NCBI GenBank assembly: GCA_964607135.1
Contig: CAZSIV010000044.1
Coordinates: 1-16,242, forward strand
Origin: Metaruminococcus_A sp964607135
GTDB taxonomy: Bacteria; Bacillota; Clostridia; Oscillospirales; Ruminococcaceae
DNA length: 16,242 bases
Direction of reading: 5' to 3'
Shown piece by piece: positions 6,680-14,357 of the stretch. The notes under the pieces are model-generated. The model did not search any database, was not told the origin of the DNA, and worked only from the letters and a program-made list of their open reading frames with translations. Positions within the stretch are counted from its first letter, which is position 1. Each line of letters opens with the position of its first letter. The position numbers and the translations under genes are program-made.

Positions 6680-7567
6680 TTACGCTTTTCCCGCCGCCTT
6701 TTTACAAAGCTGCGTCAGTTCCTGCTTCACGGCGGAATTCGACACGGGATCACGATTCACCCGCCAGAGCTGTTCCAATTCGAGGGCGCGTTTGACTTCC
6801 TCCGCACTCAGGCGGTCCCGCCCCTGTTCCTCATTGAGCCACTGGGCGAAGGTGCCGATCCAACCATCGTTGTATCCGATATCCTCCGGGCAGCGCTCAA
6901 TCTTGCCGAAGTCGAGACGGTCATAGTAGAGCCGGTAATTTTTGGTCTCCGGGGTTTTCCCACTTGCAATCATCACCTCGAACAAGGGATCGATCGCCAG
7001 CATCCCATAGCCTGCCAGCTCACCGTGCTCATTTTCTTCAACCAAATCCTTGTGAACCGACGCATAAACCACCTCACAGATATAGTTTGTCCAACGGGCA
7101 CCGAGCTTATGGGTATAAAGCACTTTGGCCTCCAGATTAATGGGACATTCTGCGATTCCGCAGGGCTTTACGACAGCCGAGGGCAGCGGCGTGCAGCCCA
7201 TCACATCGATCTCGCTGATCCCCTTCGGAACCGGCATCCCGGCAATCCAGCTTTCCCGAAGCAGGTCGCGGCCGAAATAACTGATGACGCACTCCGGCAC
7301 CTCTCGAAGGTTCGCGTAACCCTGCTTGACGCCGTCGTGCCATTCATTTTTATCCTGATCCCACTCGTCCGCCCCCACATGAAGATTGGAAAGGGTGAAG
7401 GAAAAGAAATTATGCCCGATGCAGGTTCCCATTGTGACTGGAGTCACATTGACGTTTCCTAATTTATCCACGGTCGAGACAAAATAGGCAACCTGCGGCG
7501 GCTGGATAAACCGGTGATGCAGCCCGTTCAAGTTCCCGTTTTCAACTGAATACTTGATAAATTCCAT
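6680..7567 (-). CDS. Flavin reductase family protein with C-terminal extension
   Basis: A 295-residue protein whose first ~190 residues belong to the FMN-binding split-barrel flavin reductase family (DIM6/NTAB type). The signatures are QVAYFVSTVDKLGNVNVTPVTMGT (about 25-48), FFSFTLSN (54-61), NLREVPECVISYFG and KPCGIAECPINLEAKVLY (134-151). The family binds FMN and reduces flavin or transfers electrons; the partner here is unknown. About 100 further residues follow, ending in a charged, helical-looking segment rich in Glu, Lys and Arg, longer than minimal members. The start is ATG at 7567, with AAGGAG nine bases upstream; the frame runs on to 7624 but that part overlaps the terminator. The lipoprotein gene follows by 40 bp. 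No strong promoter is visible between the terminator and this gene. Confidence 0.82.
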   Translation of the reverse strand: MEFIKYSVENGNLNGLHHRFIQPPQVAYFVSTVDKLGNVNVTPVTMGTCIGHNFFSFTLSNLHVGADEWDQDKNEWHDGVKQGYANLREVPECVISYFGRDLLRESWIAGMPVPKGISEIDVMGCTPLPSAVVKPCGIAECPINLEAKVLYTHKLGARWTNYICEVVYASVHKDLVEENEHGELAGYGMLAIDPLFEVMIASGKTPETKNYRLYYDRLDFGKIERCPEDIGYNDGWIGTFAQWLNEEQGRDRLSAEEVKRALELEQLWRVNRDPVSNSAVKQELTQLCKKAAGKA

Positions 7568-7623
7568 GATTGTTTTCTCCTTATCGATATGGTTGATTGT
7601 CTGATTGGAACGAAAGAAAAGCA

Positions 7624-7653
7624 AAAAGGAGCCATAAAACTATGGCTCCTTTT
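7624..7653 (-). terminator. Terminator closing the isomerase transcript
   Basis: A perfect 13-bp stem (7624-7636 with 7641-7653), loop AAAC. On the minus strand it is followed by TTTTTGCTTTTC. It lies downstream of hairpin array 2 and upstream of the flavin-reductase gene, so it would end the isomerase mRNA after the array. The plus side also has TTTT. Confidence 0.85.
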
Positions 7654-7669
7654 AACGCTGTCAATTTCC

Positions 7670-8024
7670 TTGTTGCAAAGCAGCAAGATTTCCGGGTACC
7701 CGCCAGCAATCTTTGATTGCGTTAATGGGTCAGGTTTTTCTTACAAGCGTCAGCAAGTAACAAGGTTCTCTCAGGCGCCGGAAGCTTCGCTTTCGTTCGC
7801 ACCGTGAGGTTTTGTAGGGAGCAACAAGGTTCCCGGGTATCCATTCGCAATCTTCGATTTCGTTAACGGGTCAGGTTCTTATTGCCGAAGGCAACAAGGT
7901 TCTCTCAGGCGCCGGAAGCTTCGCTTCCGTTTGCGCCGTGAGGTTCTTATTACGAGCCGCAGGCGAGTAACAAGGTTCTGGGGTACCCGTTCGAAATCTT
8001 CGATTTCGCTAACGGGTCAGGTTC
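7670..8024 (-). repeat. Mosaic hairpin array, copy 2, in the isomerase 3' UTR
   Basis: Alternating modules in plus-strand order: S 7670-7686, B 7699-7729, S 7734-7763, A 7770-7808, a degenerate S about 7809-7828, B 7839-7870, S 7879-7897, A 7904-7942, S 7947-7973, B 7986-8016. Type A is CTCA-GGCGC-CGGAAGC-TTC-GCTTCCG-GCGCC-TGAG; type B is CCCGTT-CGAAATC-TTC-GATTTCG-AACGGG. Linkers ACAAGGTTC and GGTCAGGTT are conserved. The B stem varies as CGAAATC/GATTTCG or GCAATC/GATTGC with pairing kept. The array starts directly after the isomerase stop codon (8027-8025) and ends just before the terminator at 7653, so the minus-strand mRNA carries it. Units are not identical and there are no unique spacers, so it is not a CRISPR. 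Confidence 0.88.
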
Positions 8025-9509
8025 TTATGCCTCAAACGGATTCTCAGTCTCGTAGAGCATTCCCTTCGGCTGATTGAAGCCAATATCCTCGATGCCGAGA
8101 TATTTAAAGACGTTGAAGAGCGCCTTCCCGAAGTGACCGAAGGCAACCGCGCCGTGATGCGGGTATCTCTTGGCAATGAGGACATGACGATAGAAACGTC
8201 CCATCTCCGGAATGCCGAAGATGCCGATGCCGCCGAAGGAACGGGTCGCAACCGGCAGAATCTCACCCTCTGCGACATAAGCTTTCAGCTTGGTGTCCGC
8301 AGTGGACTGCAAACGGAAGAAAGTGATCGGACCGGGCTTGATATCGCCTTCGAGGGTACCGCGGCTGACGTTCGGCTCACTGTCCGGCTCGAGGCAGCGG
8401 TGCTGAATCAGCTGGTACTTCAGGGCGTACTCAGCAAGCTTGCTGGAATTGGTGTTGCCGCAGTGGAAGCCCATGAAGGTATCCTTATGCGCGTAATCGA
8501 ATTTGCCTTTGATGTCGCTGTTGTACATATCCGCCGGAACGGTGTTGTTGATGTCGAGCAGGGTGACGATATCCTCGGAAACGAGCTGGCCGATATACTC
8601 GGAAAGCGCGCCGTAGATATCAACCTCGCAGGAAACCGGGATGCCGCGGCCGGTCAGACGGCTGTTGACATAGCAGGGGCAGAAGCCGAACTCGGTCTGG
8701 AACGCAGGCCAGCATTTGTCGGCAAAAGCGACGAACTCTCTGGAACCCTTGTGCTCCTCCGCCCAATCGAGCAGGGTGATCTCAAACTGCGCGAGCTTCG
8801 GAACCAGGTCTTTCCAGGGGTTGTTTCCGGCGAGCTCTTTTTCCATATCGGCGACGACTTCCGGGATGCGCGGATCGTCTTTGTGCTTCTGAACAGCGGC
8901 CAGGAGGTCGAGCTCAGAGTTCTCCTCTACCTCGATGCCGAGGTCAAAGAGCTTCTGAATCGGCGCATTGCAGGCGAGGAAGTCGTTCGGGCGCGGGCCG
9001 AAGGTGATGATCTTCAGCTTGGAAAGTCCGATTACGACGCGGGCAACCGGGATAAAGTCGTTGATCATGCCGATGATTTCGTCCGGGGTGCCGACCGGGT
9101 ATTCCGGGATATAAGCCTGAATTTTGCGGATGCCGAGATTGTAGCTCGCGTTGAGCATTCCGCAGAACGCGTCGCCGCGCCCATCGATCAGGTTGTCGCC
9201 GGTCTCCTCAGCGGCAGCGCAGAACATCACCGGGCCGCCGAAGGTCTTGGCGAGCAAAGTCTCCGGAGTCTCCGGGCCGAAGTTGCCGAGGTAGACGACC
9301 AGCGCGTTGACGCCGGCAGCCTTGATATCCTCAACCGCTTTGAGCATGTCCTTCTCGTTTTCAACGGTGACCGGACACTCATAAATCTCGCCGCCGCTGG
9401 CTTTATAGGCGGCTACAACCGCTTTTCTGCGGCTCTCGGACAGCGACATCGGGAAACAGTCGCGGCTGACCGCAACGATCCCCAATTTAACAACGGGTGT
9501 ATTAATCAT
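8025..9509 (-). CDS. L-fucose/L-arabinose isomerase family protein
   Basis: A 494-residue cytoplasmic protein of the metal-dependent fucose/arabinose isomerase family, which interconverts aldoses and ketoses. N-terminal Rossmann-like segments (KLGIVAVSRDCFP, VNALVVYLGNFGPETPETLLAK) precede a catalytic half containing C-E295-VDIYGAL, LLD319-INN and PHHGAVAFGHFGKAL (H451, H452, H459). The 24-residue spacing of E295 and D319 equals that of the metal ligands E337 and D361 I recall for E. coli FucI. It is shorter than FucI (about 590) and is a divergent branch, so the substrate should not be assumed to be fucose. AGGAGG precedes the ATG at 9509. It follows the sugar-acid dehydratase gene by 196 bp, has its own promoter, and its 3' UTR is the hairpin array. 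Confidence 0.8.
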   Translation of the reverse strand: MINTPVVKLGIVAVSRDCFPMSLSESRRKAVVAAYKASGGEIYECPVTVENEKDMLKAVEDIKAAGVNALVVYLGNFGPETPETLLAKTFGGPVMFCAAAEETGDNLIDGRGDAFCGMLNASYNLGIRKIQAYIPEYPVGTPDEIIGMINDFIPVARVVIGLSKLKIITFGPRPNDFLACNAPIQKLFDLGIEVEENSELDLLAAVQKHKDDPRIPEVVADMEKELAGNNPWKDLVPKLAQFEITLLDWAEEHKGSREFVAFADKCWPAFQTEFGFCPCYVNSRLTGRGIPVSCEVDIYGALSEYIGQLVSEDIVTLLDINNTVPADMYNSDIKGKFDYAHKDTFMGFHCGNTNSSKLAEYALKYQLIQHRCLEPDSEPNVSRGTLEGDIKPGPITFFRLQSTADTKLKAYVAEGEILPVATRSFGGIGIFGIPEMGRFYRHVLIAKRYPHHGAVAFGHFGKALFNVFKYLGIEDIGFNQPKGMLYETENPFEA

Positions 9510-9531
9510 GTTACATCCTCCTATGTTTTCA

Positions 9532-9547
9532 ATGATACCAATATCAT
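9532..9547. promoter_or_regulatory. Operator-like inverted repeat at the isomerase promoter
   Basis: ATGATA-CCAA-TATCAT, perfect 6-bp arms, overlapping the -10 box and the expected start point of the isomerase promoter. This placement suits a repressor, but no regulator gene for it is in the window. Confidence 0.5.
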
Positions 9548-9571
9548 ACCACTTGGCCTCAAAAAAGTCTA
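9543..9571 (-). promoter_or_regulatory. Promoter of the isomerase gene
   Basis: Minus-strand TAGACT (9571-9566), 17-base spacer, TATGAT (9548-9543); 4/6 and 5/6 matches. It lies 34 bases upstream of the start codon. No convincing terminator separates it from the dehydratase gene, so read-through from upstream is also possible. Confidence 0.6.
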
Positions 9572-9705
9572 TGGCTTTTTGTCTATTTCACAGGGAAACC
9601 GGCCAAAATTCTGCCCAAAATATTGTCCGGAATTTTGTAAATTATTCCATAAGCTATGCCCCGGCGACACTCAAAAGGCTATAAGCTCCGTCCGGCACAT
9701 AAGGA

Positions 9706-11433
9706 TCATTCCATCGAGGCGCCCTTCATCGCGGACAGGGCGGTTTCAGTATAACGTTTGAAGATTCCCTTGCGCTCCTGCCGCGGCTTAACTCCCGCCT
9801 TCGCGCGCTCTCTCAGCACAACGGCGGCCTCTTCCGGCGTACATTCTTTCCCGGCAATTCCGACAACGTTCAGCCGCCGATTCGGGATGTCAAATTCGAT
9901 CACATCCCCGTTTTCCACAAAGGCGATCGCTCCTCCGGCCGCCGCCTCAGGCGATACATGCCCGATGCAGGGTCCCCGGGTCGCGCCCGAAAAACGCCCG
10001 TCCGTCACCAGCGAAACCGTTCCATTGAGCCGCTCGTCGCAGACGATCGCCTCGGTCGTCATCACCATCTCCGGCATTCCGGAGCCCCGCGGGCCCTCGT
10101 ACCGGATAATTAAGACGTCGTTCGGCTCCACCCTACCCTCAACGACTGCATAATAGCACGCCTCTTCGCTGTCAAACGCCTTGACGCTGCCCCGGTGAAC
10201 CAGCATATCCTCGGAAATAGCGGCGTACTTCACAATCGCGCCCTCTTCGGCGATATTGCCTTTGAGCACGGCGATCGAGCCCATCTCTTTTGTCTCAGCA
10301 ACCGGGCGGATCACGTCCTCCCGGGCCAGTCCATAATTGGCAAGGTAACCGATGTTCCGCTCAAAGAAGCCGTCTTTCTGAATGTCCTCCAGGTTTTCTC
10401 CCAGCGTCTTTCCGGTGACCGTCATAGCGTCGAGGTGGAGATAATCCTTCAGCATGAACTGAACCATCGGAATCCCGCCCGCAAACCAGAAGGCTTCGGT
10501 CACATGCTGGCCGCTCGGGTAAATATTCCCGATGTGGGGAATTTTATGGTTGATTTCATCGAACAGCTCCGGCGGCAGGTCGATCCCCAGTTCCCGGGCG
10601 ACCGCTGGCAGATGGAGGGTTGCATTGGTCGAGCCGCCGATCGCACTGTGTACCACGATGGCGTTTTCAAACGCCTCACGGGTCAGGATCCGGCCCGCCG
10701 TCAGCCCCAGTTTAGCGAGCTTCATCACCTGGCGGCCGGCGAGCCGCGCCAGCGAAAGGATGTCCCGCATCGTCGCAGGAGCGAGGGCGCTTCCCGGCAG
10801 CGCGAGGCCGAGCGCCTCCGCCATGCACTGCATCGTGCTGGCTGTCCCGAGAAACTGGCAGGCCCCGAGGGATGGGCAGCCGGTCAGCTTATAATCCCGA
10901 ACTTCCTGTTCGGTGATCGCATCCTTTCGTTTCTGCCGGAGGGAGATATCCCCCGCCTTGATCGATGTTGACATATACGGTCCTGGGCGCATACTCCCGC
11001 CCGGGATAAACACGGTCGGAATATCGAGCCGGGCAGCCGCTTTGAGATGGGCGGGGATCGACTTATCGCAGGAAGAGAGGAGGATCATCCCATCCCACGG
11101 ATTGACGGAACCGTGGATTTCCACCATGTCGGCCAGTACTTCGCGGGAAGCGAGGATATAGTTCATCCCGTTGTGGCCCTGCGCACAGCCGTCGCAGATA
11201 TCGGTGGCGTGGAATTGAGCCGGACGGCCGCCCGACTCGTAGACGCCGGTCTTGGCCTGCTCCGCCAGCTTATCCAGATGCTTGCTCCCCGGATGGCTGT
11301 CGCCCAAAACGTCCTCGATCAATATCTGCGGCTTGAGAATGTCGGACTCGTCCCAATCCATTCCGAGCTGCAGCGCGTCGAACTGCGCCCAAAGGCTGCG
11401 TTCAGGCGCGCTCTTCTGTTTATAGTTCTCCAT
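9706..11433 (-). CDS. IlvD/Edd family dehydratase, probable sugar-acid dehydratase
   Basis: A 575-residue Fe-S dehydratase of the family that removes water from dihydroxy acids, aldonic acids or 6-phosphogluconate. Seen in order: DICDGCAQGHNGMNYILASRE (about 78-97), LLSSCDKSIPAHLKAAAR with C122, TGCPSLGACQFLGTASTMQC (184-203), IGGSTNATLHLPAVARE, and the catalytic-serine region TDGRFSGATRGPCIGHVSPEAA (477-498). The length fits aldonic-acid dehydratases (D-xylonate, L-arabinonate type) as well as DHAD. The usual first cluster cysteine (PCNxHL) is replaced by Ser50 in HPGSKHL, while C80 precedes the DG motif. The start is the second of two close ATGs (11433), seven bases after GGAG; the frame extends further upstream but without signals. 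It is probably not IlvD itself, as no branched-chain genes are nearby. Confidence 0.82.
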   Translation of the reverse strand: MENYKQKSAPERSLWAQFDALQLGMDWDESDILKPQILIEDVLGDSHPGSKHLDKLAEQAKTGVYESGGRPAQFHATDICDGCAQGHNGMNYILASREVLADMVEIHGSVNPWDGMILLSSCDKSIPAHLKAAARLDIPTVFIPGGSMRPGPYMSTSIKAGDISLRQKRKDAITEQEVRDYKLTGCPSLGACQFLGTASTMQCMAEALGLALPGSALAPATMRDILSLARLAGRQVMKLAKLGLTAGRILTREAFENAIVVHSAIGGSTNATLHLPAVARELGIDLPPELFDEINHKIPHIGNIYPSGQHVTEAFWFAGGIPMVQFMLKDYLHLDAMTVTGKTLGENLEDIQKDGFFERNIGYLANYGLAREDVIRPVAETKEMGSIAVLKGNIAEEGAIVKYAAISEDMLVHRGSVKAFDSEEACYYAVVEGRVEPNDVLIIRYEGPRGSGMPEMVMTTEAIVCDERLNGTVSLVTDGRFSGATRGPCIGHVSPEAAAGGAIAFVENGDVIEFDIPNRRLNVVGIAGKECTPEEAAVVLRERAKAGVKPRQERKGIFKRYTETALSAMKGASME

Positions 11434-11481
11434 TTTCATTCTCCTTTGACGGATTGACTCAGGCAGAACGCCTTTCCTTTC

Positions 11482-11510
11482 ATTGTACAAACGACAGGGC
11501 GGAAAGTCAA
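11482..11510 (-). promoter_or_regulatory. Promoter of the dehydratase gene
   Basis: Minus-strand TTGACT (11510-11505), 17-base spacer, TACAAT (11487-11482), five of six in both boxes. It lies about 50 bases before the chosen ATG, which also supports that start over the longer frame. Confidence 0.8.
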
Positions 11511-11584
11511 TGAAAAAAACGGAATCGTTTCCCGGACGTTTTAAAATCCTTTTTAGGGCGGACACTGTTTTTGCTTTTATCTGA

Positions 11585-11604
11585 CCCCCCCGGCCGAGGG
11601 GGGG
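11585..11604. other. C7/G7 hairpin in the SDR-dehydratase gap
   Basis: Seven C, six-base loop GGCCGA, seven G. AATTTTG follows on the plus strand; the minus side lacks a T-run. It may slow transcription leaving the SDR gene, but it is not a canonical terminator in that direction. Confidence 0.4.
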
Positions 11605-11704
11605 AATTTTGTTCCGCAATACCGGGGCGGCAAGCTTTTTAACAGCGGGTATGGACATCGATCCCGCCGCCGAAACAGGTTGTCTGCTATCGCAAAAATC
11701 AATC

Positions 11705-12499
11705 CTAGTCAGGCAGCTCCTCCAGCGTCCAGCCCTCGTCTCCGGCGTAGATCATCCTTTTGGTCATCCCGCCGTCGATCACGAGATTCTGCCCGTTGAT
11801 AAAGCTGTTTTCCGGATCGCAAAGAAAGACGACTGCACGGGCGATATCCATCGGCTCCCCCACCCGGCCGGAAGGATGCTGAGCCAAATCCGCCCGAGTG
11901 TAGATCGGGCTGTAAGTCCCTTTATGATACGCGCTGGTCTCGATCCAGCCGGGGCTGACCGCATTGACCCGCACCTTTCCCGCAAGGCTGACGGCGAGCG
12001 CGTGGGTCAGCGCTGCAATCCCGCCTTTGGCAGCGGAATAGCTCTCGGTATCCGCCTGGGACATAAAAGCGCGGGTAGAGCAAAGGTTGACCACCGACGC
12101 ATCCGCTCCAAAAAGAGGAAGGAAAAGCTGGGTCAGCCGGTAGGGGGCGGAAACGCCCACCCGGAGAACATAGTTGAAATCGTCCCAATCACAGCCGGAA
12201 AGGATTCCCTTCCTGCTCAGGCAGGCATTGTTCACAAGGACGTCCACCCTGCCGCAGACGTCCCCGACCGCTTTGGCGAAATTCTCCAGAGCGCTCTCTT
12301 CCGCCACATCGCCGTAATAAAACAGGTGGTTTTTGCCGTTTCCGATCACCTTGAGCCGCATGAGCGTCTCCCTGCCCGCTTCCTCGTCGAAATCGATTAC
12401 GGCGACACAGCCGCCCTGTTTGGCGAATTCCTCAGCGATACAGCGGCCGATTCCCTGCGCACCGCCTGTGACAACGCAGACCTTATCCTCAAATTTCAC
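11705..12499 (-). CDS. SDR family NAD(P)-dependent oxidoreductase
   Basis: A 264-residue classical short-chain dehydrogenase of normal length. It has TGGAQGIG (11-18) for cofactor binding, D36 after the second strand (suggesting NAD over NADP), NNA at 90-92, and the catalytic S141, Y154, K158 (YSAAK), then NAVSPGWIETSA and the C-terminal INGQNLVIDGG. It should oxidise a secondary alcohol or sugar hydroxyl; the substrate is unknown. The start is GTG at 12499, with GGTGGAGAG just upstream, and it overlaps the queH stop (TGA within GTGA), which indicates translational coupling. It is the last gene of the run beginning at 15320. A role with the dehydratase and isomerase downstream is inferred from position only. 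Confidence 0.9.
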   Translation of the reverse strand: MKFEDKVCVVTGGAQGIGRCIAEEFAKQGGCVAVIDFDEEAGRETLMRLKVIGNGKNHLFYYGDVAEESALENFAKAVGDVCGRVDVLVNNACLSRKGILSGCDWDDFNYVLRVGVSAPYRLTQLFLPLFGADASVVNLCSTRAFMSQADTESYSAAKGGIAALTHALAVSLAGKVRVNAVSPGWIETSAYHKGTYSPIYTRADLAQHPSGRVGEPMDIARAVVFLCDPENSFINGQNLVIDGGMTKRMIYAGDEGWTLEELPD

Positions 12500-13143
12500 T
12501 TCTCTCCACCCCTTTCCAACAAACGTGTTTCCGCTTCTTTTTTTGAAAAAACGCAGCCGCAGTAATTCTGGCGATAGAGGCGGTACTCCCGCGAAAGCAC
12601 AATAGAGCGCTGATAGCCGCCCTTTTTCTTAAAATCCGACGGCAGATAGGGCACTCCGAACTCCCGCGCGGCATCCTCCCCGATTTCATTCAGCCAGTCC
12701 GCCCGTTTCAGCGGGCTGATCGAAAGGGTGGTCGTAAAGTAATCGAAGCCCCCCTCCGACGCGGCCCGGGCCGCCTCCCGCAGCCGGAGCCGATAACAGG
12801 CAAAGCAGCGCTCGCTCCCCTCCGGAAACTGCTCCAGTCCCTTTACCGCAGTGTAAAATTCCGCAGCGCGGTACTTTCCTTCTAAAAACGAAACCGGATG
12901 CTTTACCGGGAGCTGTTCGATCAGCCGCTTTTGTTCGTCAGCCCGGCATCGGTATTCCTCCGCCGGAGAAATATTGGGGTTATAGTAAAAAACGGTGATG
13001 CGAAAAAAAGACGACAGATACTCCAGCACATAGCTGCTGCACGGCGCGCAGCAGCTGTGGAGCAGCAGAGACGGGACGGTTTCCTCCCGCTCCAACCCGG
13101 ATAAAAGGGCGTCGAGCTCTTTTTGATAGTTCCGATGATTCAT
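12496..13143 (-). CDS. queH: Epoxyqueuosine reductase QueH
   Basis: A 215-residue enzyme of the DUF208/QueH family, which reduces epoxyqueuosine to queuosine in tRNA and replaces QueG in many anaerobes. Signatures: LLLHSCCAPCSSYVLE with C31, C32, C35; YYNPNISPAEEYRCRADEQKRL; ERCFACYRLRL with C113 and C116; TTTLSISPLKRADWLNEIG; and SDFKKKGGYQRSIVLSREYRLYRQNYCGC with C195 and C197. The cysteine pairs serve the 4Fe-4S and metal sites. The ATG at 13143 follows GAGGGA. It lies 26 bp after the second CHR gene and overlaps the SDR start, so it is inside an operon otherwise unrelated to tRNA modification. No other queuosine genes are in the window. Confidence 0.95.
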   Translation of the reverse strand: MNHRNYQKELDALLSGLEREETVPSLLLHSCCAPCSSYVLEYLSSFFRITVFYYNPNISPAEEYRCRADEQKRLIEQLPVKHPVSFLEGKYRAAEFYTAVKGLEQFPEGSERCFACYRLRLREAARAASEGGFDYFTTTLSISPLKRADWLNEIGEDAAREFGVPYLPSDFKKKGGYQRSIVLSREYRLYRQNYCGCVFSKKEAETRLLERGGEK

Positions 13144-13169
13144 CTGAAAATTCCCTCAACGGCGAAAGC

Positions 13170-13742
13170 CTATGCTGGCAAAAAAGGATAGATGCACAGG
13201 CCGACAACACCAGCGCCCAGCATGACGAAAATTGGATTTACCTTGAACTTTCGCAGAACGAAAAGCGCCACGGCAAAAATCCCGACGGCAACCCAGTCGA
13301 TCTTTTCAACGGCAAAGCTCCAAATGGTGTCCCCGCCCCAGAGCGCCAGAATCAGGATGCCGACGCCCGCCGAGGCGATCAGCGAGACGACCGCCGGGCG
13401 CAGCCCGCTCAGCGCGCCCTGGATCAGCGCAAGGCCGTGGAACTTATAAAACAGGTAGGCCAGAAGCAGGACAATGATGCAGGAGGGGAGTACACAGCCG
13501 AGGGTCGCCACAGCCGCGCCGCCGAGCCCCCCGACCCGCATCCCCACAAAGGTGGAGGCGTTGATGGCGATCGGCCCCGGCGTCATCTGAGAAATGGTGA
13601 GGATGTCGGTAAACTCGGTCATGCTCAGCCAGCCGTGCAGGTCGACGACCTGCGTCTGGATCAGAGGAAGCGCGGCATAGCCGCCGCCGAAGCTGAACAG
13701 CCCGATCTGGAAAAAGCTCCAGAGAAGTTCCAGATAAATCAT
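13170..13742 (-). CDS. Chromate transporter family protein, half-size (second of pair)
   Basis: A 190-residue membrane protein made of a single CHR domain. FSFGGGYAALPLIQTQVV (17-34) and ISQMTPGPIAINASTFVGMRVGG (about 49-71) are the two family motifs; about six hydrophobic segments follow. Full-length ChrA proteins have two such domains in one chain of about 400 residues; in Firmicutes they are often two adjacent genes, as here. It overlaps the preceding CHR gene by four bases (ATGA), consistent with stoichiometric translation of a heteromer. The family exports chromate, but the physiological substrate in anaerobes is uncertain and could be another anion. Confidence 0.9.
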   Translation of the reverse strand: MIYLELLWSFFQIGLFSFGGGYAALPLIQTQVVDLHGWLSMTEFTDILTISQMTPGPIAINASTFVGMRVGGLGGAAVATLGCVLPSCIIVLLLAYLFYKFHGLALIQGALSGLRPAVVSLIASAGVGILILALWGGDTIWSFAVEKIDWVAVGIFAVALFVLRKFKVNPIFVMLGAGVVGLCIYPFLPA

Positions 13743-14323
13743 TTCGCTTCCCCCTTTCCGGCTTTGTCCCGTCTTCCCCGAACCACCGTCGCAACCATCC
13801 CGATCGCGGCGCAGGCGAGGATCACAAACACGATATTGATATCACAAAAATAAGCGACGATAAAGGAGCCGATCATTATGACATAGGACAGGACGCTTTT
13901 TTCCTTTCCAACCTTGATCGCCATCTTGACGACTGCATCTACGATGACCGCCGCGACGCCAGCCTGCATCCCCTTCATCATGGTGGCGACATAATAATTG
14001 TCGCGGAAGGCTTTGTAAAAAAGAGAGATGACCGAGATGATAATAAACGGCGGCAGTACGGTGCCGAGCATACTGACCAGAGCCCCCAAAACGCCCCCCA
14101 GGCGGTAACCGATCATGATCGACGCATTGACCGCGATCGGCCCGGGGGCCGACTGTGCGATCGCGACCAGATCGAGCATTTCGGTTTCGTCGATCCAGCC
14201 GTACTGGCTGACGAATTTTTTCTGCATCAGCGGCACAATGACATAGCCTCCGCCAAAGGTAAAAGCGCTCAGCGTAAAGGTTGAGATAAAGATTTTCCAG
14301 TATAGCGCAGGGGTTCTTTTCAA
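13739..14323 (-). CDS. Chromate transporter family protein, half-size (first of pair)
   Basis: A 194-residue single CHR-domain membrane protein, homologous to its neighbour: FTFGGGYVIVPLMQKKFV near residue 21 and IAQSAPGPIAVNASIMIGYRLGG near 54. A basic tail RGRRDKAGKGEAK ends the chain. The start codon is TTG at 14323, supported by GGGAGGAA seven bases upstream. It begins 34 bp after the hydroxyacid dehydrogenase stop, with no terminator between, and its ATGA overlap with the second CHR gene shows that the two work as a pair. Confidence 0.9.
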   Translation of the reverse strand: MKRTPALYWKIFISTFTLSAFTFGGGYVIVPLMQKKFVSQYGWIDETEMLDLVAIAQSAPGPIAVNASIMIGYRLGGVLGALVSMLGTVLPPFIIISVISLFYKAFRDNYYVATMMKGMQAGVAAVIVDAVVKMAIKVGKEKSVLSYVIMIGSFIVAYFCDINIVFVILACAAIGMVATVVRGRRDKAGKGEAK

Positions 14324-14357
14324 GTAAATTCCTCCCGATTAAAATCTCGTATTTGAT

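Noticed and set aside
7587..7664. Promoter for the flavin-reductase gene using TTGACA at 7664-7659
   Set aside because: The -35 box is perfect but the -10 position falls inside the terminator stem and reads TAGTTT, so a working promoter cannot be supported.
8133..9761. Open frame of 542 codons on the plus strand, antisense to the isomerase gene
   Set aside because: It is the mirror of a well-supported minus-strand gene with family motifs and a strong ribosome binding site. Its own translation is rich in charged, low-similarity sequence and I recognise no domain.
8025..12499. Sulfoquinovose degradation (isomerase, dehydratase, SDR)
   Set aside because: Considered because the cluster lies within the same window as a sulfatase maturase and uses similar enzyme classes, but no sulfoquinovosidase, aldolase/transaldolase or sulfonate exporter is present, and the CHR pair is not evidence for it.
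11609..12565. Open frame of 318 codons on the plus strand across the SDR gene
   Set aside because: The SDR on the minus strand has all catalytic motifs. The plus-strand product shows no recognisable family and no convincing start signal.
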